From: Paenibacillus albiflavus
GTDB taxonomy: Bacteria > Bacillota > Bacilli > Paenibacillales > NBRC-103111
NCBI RefSeq assembly: GCF_004344915.1
Contig: NZ_SKFG01000012.1
Location: forward strand, 124,001-188,000
Direction of reading: 5' to 3'
Length of the DNA: 64,000 nucleotides
Every line of letters starts with the position of its first letter. The first letter of the stretch is position 1. The notes below the pieces were generated by a model, which had not been told where the DNA came from, did not search any database, and saw only the letters and a list, made by a program, of their open reading frames with translations. The translations under genes and the position numbers were made by a program. This document shows positions 60,381 through 64,000 of the stretch, one piece after another.

Positions 60381-61904
60381 ATGAAAAAGAAAATAGCATC
60401 ATCGCTAATTCTCGTTCTCGCTTTTTTGCTTGTACTTGTAGGATGCGGCAGCGGGGACCAGAACCAGAGTGAGGACAATGCCAATAAAGAAACACCTAAA
60501 GAAACGGAAGCCGTTTCGGGAGCGTCTCAAACTAGCTATACACCATACGATGAGCTAAAAGATAACTATGACATCATCATTATCGGTGGAGGCGGCGCCG
60601 GTATGACTGCTGCACTTGAAGCTAAGGATAAAGGCATGAACCCGGTTATTTTCGAGAAAATGCCGGTTGCCGGCGGGAATACATTAAAATCATCTTCAGG
60701 AATGAATGCTTCTGAAACGAAGTTCCAAAAAGAGCAAGGCATTCAAGACAGCAATGATTTATTTTATGAAGAGACTTTAAAAGGCGGTAAAGGTACAAAC
60801 GATAAAGACATGCTGCGTTACTTCGTTGACCATTCTGCAAGTGCAATTGATTGGCTTGATTCCAAAGGGATTCAGTTGAACAATATCACGATTACTGGCG
60901 GTATGAACGAAAAGCGCACACACCGTCCAGAAGACGGTTCAGCGGTTGGACAATACCTTGTCAGCGGTTTGGTGAGAAATGTACAAGAACAAGGAATTCC
61001 ACTTTTTGTTAATGCGAACGTAACCGAAATTACGGAAAAAGACGGTAAAGTTAACGGCGTTAAAGTTACTTTTAACCAGAAAGATGAGAAAGTTATTACA
61101 GCGGATGCAGTCATTGTAGCAAGCGGTGGTTTCGGCGCTAATATGGACCTAATCTCCGAAGTTAGACCTGACTTGAAAGGCTTAGTTACAACAAACCAAG
61201 AAGGCAGCACTGGTGACGGCATTAAAATGATTGAACAACTCGGTGGTACAACAGTGGATATGGACCAAATCCAAGTTCACCCAACGGTTCAACAAGAGAA
61301 ATCCTACCTCATTGGAGAAGCGGTTCGTGGTGAAGGTGCGATCCTCGTATCCAGTGAAGGCAAACGTTTTACCAACGAATTAAATACACGAGACAATGTC
61401 ACTGCAGCAATCAACAAGCTTCCTGAGAAATCAGCTTATCTTGTATTCGATTCTGGCGTCAAATCCCGTGCTAAAGCGATCCAGCAATATGAAAAAATGG
61501 GCTTTGTCATCCAAGGAGATTCAATCGAAGCTTTAGCCAAAGAAATGGGCGTTCCTGCAGATCAACTTAAAACTACACTAGATACATGGAACAGCGCAGT
61601 GAAGGATAAAAAGGATGCCGAGTTCGGCAGAACAACAGCAATGGACAATGATTTGTCAGGTGCACCTTACTATGCAATCAAAATCGGCCCTGGAATTCAC
61701 TACACCATGGGTGGCGTGGTAATCAACACGAACACAGAAGTTCTAAATAAAGATGGCAAACCGATTCCGGGACTGTTCGCAGCAGGCGAAGTTACAGGTG
61801 GATTGCACGGTCAAAACCGAATCGGCGGCAACTCCGTTGCGGAGATCGTTATTTTCGGTTACCAAGCTGGTATTAAGGCAACTGAATTCGTGAAAGCACA
61901 ATAA
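60381..61904 (+). CDS. Lipoprotein FAD-dependent reductase, flavocytochrome c/fumarate reductase family
   Basis: 507 residues. Signal peptide with lipobox LVGC (Cys22) and an Asn/Glu/Thr-rich linker, so it is anchored outside the membrane. The FAD-binding motif IIIGGGGAGMTAALEA is near residue 64; NTLKSSSGMNAS, TGDGIKM, and a C-terminal TMGGVVINTNTEV with GEVTGGLHGQNRIGGNS are typical of the flavocytochrome c group (fumarate, urocanate or similar reductases). The FMN-binding or heme domain that feeds electrons in many relatives is absent, so a partner is needed. A perfect Rex/Fnr site upstream suggests use as an electron outlet at low oxygen. Acceptor unknown. Confidence 0.9.
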   Translation: MKKKIASSLILVLAFLLVLVGCGSGDQNQSEDNANKETPKETEAVSGASQTSYTPYDELKDNYDIIIIGGGGAGMTAALEAKDKGMNPVIFEKMPVAGGNTLKSSSGMNASETKFQKEQGIQDSNDLFYEETLKGGKGTNDKDMLRYFVDHSASAIDWLDSKGIQLNNITITGGMNEKRTHRPEDGSAVGQYLVSGLVRNVQEQGIPLFVNANVTEITEKDGKVNGVKVTFNQKDEKVITADAVIVASGGFGANMDLISEVRPDLKGLVTTNQEGSTGDGIKMIEQLGGTTVDMDQIQVHPTVQQEKSYLIGEAVRGEGAILVSSEGKRFTNELNTRDNVTAAINKLPEKSAYLVFDSGVKSRAKAIQQYEKMGFVIQGDSIEALAKEMGVPADQLKTTLDTWNSAVKDKKDAEFGRTTAMDNDLSGAPYYAIKIGPGIHYTMGGVVINTNTEVLNKDGKPIPGLFAAGEVTGGLHGQNRIGGNSVAEIVIFGYQAGIKATEFVKAQ

Positions 61905-61926
61905 TATATCAGCTTAATCATTACAA

Positions 61927-61958
61927 AAACGCTTGGGCTCAAGAGTCCAAGCGTTTTG
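61927..61958 (+). terminator. Terminator after the flavin reductase
   Basis: AAAACGCTTGG and CCAAGCGTTTT, perfect 11-bp stem with a T run. Confidence 0.88.
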
Positions 61959-62012
61959 TTATTTCAATAAAATTATATTCGGATCGACTCAACAACCTTA
62001 TGGTATTATTAG

Positions 62013-62180
62013 GAAGTTGATAACATTAAGGAGCTTCATAAAGAGATGATTCAGAAAGGCGCAAATGCTCAGGAAATTGTTTATAAACAAGGAGGCGGCT
62101 ACAGCTTCCGGTTTATCGACCCGAATGGAAATCTCTTGGGTATATGGGGCGGATGGCCTAAAGAAGATGATGATAAGTAA
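62013..62180 (+). pseudogene. C-terminal fragment of a glyoxalase/VOC-family gene
   Basis: A frame open from just after a TAG at 62010-62012 reads EVDNIKELHKEMIQKGANAQ, then EIVYKQGGGYSFRFIDPNGN and LLGIWGGWPKEDDDK before TAA. This is the C-terminal half of a vicinal-oxygen-chelate fold; the GGYSFRFIDPNGNLLGIW segment is characteristic. The N-terminal betaalpha module is missing and only an internal ATG (62046, 44 residues) is available without a good site. It retains a terminator at 62187-62210. Most likely a decayed gene. Confidence 0.72.
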
Positions 62181-62186
62181 TTAATG

Positions 62187-62210
62187 AAGAGGGGCAATTG
62201 CTCCTCTTTT
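62187..62210 (+). terminator. Terminator after the VOC remnant
   Basis: AAGAGG-G-GCAA pairs with TTGC-T-CCTCTT, followed by TTTT on the plus strand. Confidence 0.7.
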
Positions 62211-62214
62211 CAAT

Positions 62215-64000
62215 TCAATTGAGCAATAAAAAGCGATCGATATCCTCCAGTAGTTTCGGGAGAATTGGCTTCTGCTGCACGACTTCGGTCGCGAGCTTCG
62301 GTATCGGGCGTGCTTTGATGACTTGATCCAAGGCACCAAGCTCGCGCAAACGTCCGAGATATTCCTGTTTACCCGACTTTTGGTACAGCGCTTCGTTCAA
62401 GGATAGCGCAGCAATCCGAAGCTCGGTCGAGCCTTGCTCTAGCCGCCACATCGCGAAGCGAATGGCAGCTTGATCCTGCTCACCGGTGTATTGTTCCGCC
62501 ATATGCTGCAGCTCCTCTCTCGCATCGCTTGAACTGATCGATCCCAAGCAAGTCCTTTGATGCAGCTGCTGTACTTGCAGTTTGACCTGTAAATCTCGCC
62601 GATTAAGCCGAATCGCGAGCTTCAGCGCCTCCTCGGCGGCATACGTAGCTCTTTCGTATTGACCCTGCCGCTCCCTTAGCAAGCTCGTGAAATAGAGCGC
62701 CTCGCATTCAAAGAAAGGGATGCGAAGCTTCTTGGTTAACCTCTCAGAACGTTCGATCCACTGACCAGCTTCCTCATACCGGTTCTGCTCCATTAGATTA
62801 CTGCCCTCTATGCCGAGCACGACGGAGGCAATATGCCAATCCTGAATCCGTACCGCTTCTTCAAGGCAAAAGGCAATGCATTGTTCCGCATATAGGTGGG
62901 AGCCAAGTAAATGATAATATTTGCCCAACATGCCTAGCCCCATGGCGAAGCCCATTCGCGCCCCGACTGACTTACTGGTCTTCAGCTTCTCGACGATGCT
63001 GTAATAAGCGAGATCCATATCGTCTGTCTCCAAATAAACCAAAGCCAGTCCGCCCATTGCTTCTTCGACAAATACCAAATTCCGAGTTTCCGTCGCAAGA
63101 GCGATCTGTCTCTGGAACCAATGAATCGCTTGGTCGTACTCACATTGGTCATAATACAGGAAGCCGATCATGCCGAGAAAACGAACATCGTCTTGCGTTT
63201 GGTTTCCGTTATGCGGCAGCTCCATTCTTTCCATGAAATAACGAAGCGACTTGTCATAGTTCGCCATATAGTAATACAAAACACCGAGTGTCCCATATAC
63301 GAAACTGAGTCCGTCATAGTCCACCGTTAACTTAAAATGGTAGGACGCCCGTTCCAGATGGAATTCGGCTTCCTCGTATTTGCCCATCAGACGCAAGCAG
63401 TTGCCGAGCGCAACATCACAATAGGACCGTTCATTAATTGTGACTAAGTATCCGTAACGCTCAAGCCACTCTTTGTAAGTGTTCTCCGCATCGTTCCAAT
63501 CTCCCGTCACGATCAAAGCTTCGCCGAGCTTCATTAGATTGGGCAAAGTCCTTTCGGGAAGCAGCAAGCTGAGCAGCTTCCGATAATAATTGATCCTTGT
63601 CTCATTAGCATAGATCTTCTCCGCCACCGTAGCAGCCATTTCATAGTAGGCAATGGCCTCCCTTTCCATCCCAGCAAGCTCGTAATGAAAGGCGATTTCT
63701 CCAGCAACCGCTTCGATCTGCCCCTGATGATAGACGATCAGACCTTCTGCGATTTGCCTGTGACACCTTCGCTGCCTGCTCGCATTGTTCAGCTTGTACG
63801 CAGTCTCCTTGACGATGTCATGAGTGAATCGATAATTCCCTTCACCCGCCTCCTGCAAAACCTTGAACTGCACCAGATACTCCGCACACGCAAGAATCGC
63901 CTCCTCCTGTACGCCCATCACCCTCGCCAGTTGCTCTGCGGAGACGGGTCTTCCGATGGCGGCGATGATCGATACAAACTGGCGATTACCCGTTGACAAC
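62215..64000 (-). CDS. C-terminal TPR region of a large AAA/STAND-type regulator (5' end outside window)
   Basis: About 595 residues are visible and the frame stays open to the window edge; the TTG at 63999 is not a credible start. The first 75 residues look like the winged-helix segment that follows an AAA or NB-ARC ATPase (IIAAIGRPVSAEQLARVMGV, NYRFTHDIVKETAYKLNN). The rest is a long series of TPR-like helices (EAIAYYEMAATVAEKIYANE, DAENTYKEWLERYG, KSLRYFMERMELPHNG and more). This is the architecture of MalT/AfsR-like or PknK-like signalling proteins, whose ATPase and effector parts would lie upstream. Partner and target unknown. Confidence 0.75.
   Translation of the reverse strand, partial: LSTGNRQFVSIIAAIGRPVSAEQLARVMGVQEEAILACAEYLVQFKVLQEAGEGNYRFTHDIVKETAYKLNNASRQRRCHRQIAEGLIVYHQGQIEAVAGEIAFHYELAGMEREAIAYYEMAATVAEKIYANETRINYYRKLLSLLLPERTLPNLMKLGEALIVTGDWNDAENTYKEWLERYGYLVTINERSYCDVALGNCLRLMGKYEEAEFHLERASYHFKLTVDYDGLSFVYGTLGVLYYYMANYDKSLRYFMERMELPHNGNQTQDDVRFLGMIGFLYYDQCEYDQAIHWFQRQIALATETRNLVFVEEAMGGLALVYLETDDMDLAYYSIVEKLKTSKSVGARMGFAMGLGMLGKYYHLLGSHLYAEQCIAFCLEEAVRIQDWHIASVVLGIEGSNLMEQNRYEEAGQWIERSERLTKKLRIPFFECEALYFTSLLRERQGQYERATYAAEEALKLAIRLNRRDLQVKLQVQQLHQRTCLGSISSSDAREELQHMAEQYTGEQDQAAIRFAMWRLEQGSTELRIAALSLNEALYQKSGKQEYLGRLRELGALDQVIKARPIPKLATEVVQQKPILPKLLEDIDRFLLLN

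Noticed and set aside
1-64000. tRNA, rRNA, riboswitch, prophage or complete insertion sequence
   Set aside because: None recognised by eye on either strand; a covariance-model scan would be decisive for small structured RNAs.

Overview
The window looks like chromosomal DNA of a spore-forming, low-to-medium GC Firmicute of the Paenibacillus type. The evidence is strong purine-rich ribosome binding sites with frequent TTG/GTG starts, a CIRCE element, a spore protein Tlp, a sporulenol-type squalene-hopene cyclase, and two LplB/LplC-type carbohydrate ABC importers, one followed by a membrane-bound YesN-like AraC sensor. Species cannot be fixed from sequence alone. I see no rRNA, tRNA, CRISPR array, phage or complete insertion sequence.

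Region by region. (1) 1-10759, minus strand: one long catabolic operon. It encodes a LacI regulator fused to a PfkB sugar kinase, an AtuA-like (DUF1446) protein with its DUF4387-like partner, an ABC sugar importer (two permeases and a binding lipoprotein), two ADP-ribosylglycohydrolase-family enzymes, and a second ribokinase-like protein cut by the window edge. (2) 10760-11280 and 20093-20411: gene-free islands holding eight copies of a 25-bp palindromic repeat. A separate 45-bp repeat occurs three times, one copy inside the first operon. (3) 11280-20864: a TetR/28-residue peptide/membrane protein unit with overlapping stops and starts, CIRCE-controlled htpG, two class C beta-lactamase-like serine hydrolases, one intact and one decapitated APH-type kinase, and two GNATs. 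(4) 20996-26213: a response regulator, DesK-type kinase and ABC-2 exporter resembling LnrJKLMN; then a TetR/MFS efflux pair (26451-28354). (5) 28405-38.5 kb: small regulators and enzymes, an XRE repressor facing a small unknown gene, sqhC with a Cys-rich neighbour, a YtkD-like Nudix gene with a fragmentary duplicate, two diguanylate cyclases, tlp, a GDSL esterase and a DUF6526-like protein.

(6) 39256-50980, minus strand: a second sugar-type locus with binding protein, permeases, YesN-like regulator, MDR dehydrogenase, Eis-like acetyltransferase, a GGDEF-like DNA-binding regulator, epimerase and DHDPS-family lyase. (7) 51.3-58 kb: a YgjP-like metalloprotease, ferritin, SDR/LysR pair, a TetR-SDR-GNAT operon and a third diguanylate cyclase. 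(8) 58.3-62.2 kb: a SCIFF ranthipeptide precursor and its radical SAM maturase, divergent from a lipoprotein flavin reductase of the fumarate-reductase family. Both sides of the divergent region carry TTGTGAA-N4-TTCAC-type Rex/Fnr sites. (9) After 62.2 kb: a decapitated glyoxalase fragment and the C-terminal TPR part of a large regulator that continues beyond the window.

The strongest leads are the ADP-ribosylglycohydrolase/ribokinase/AtuA operon as an undescribed glycoside-scavenging pathway, and the apparently redox-controlled SCIFF/flavoprotein pair.
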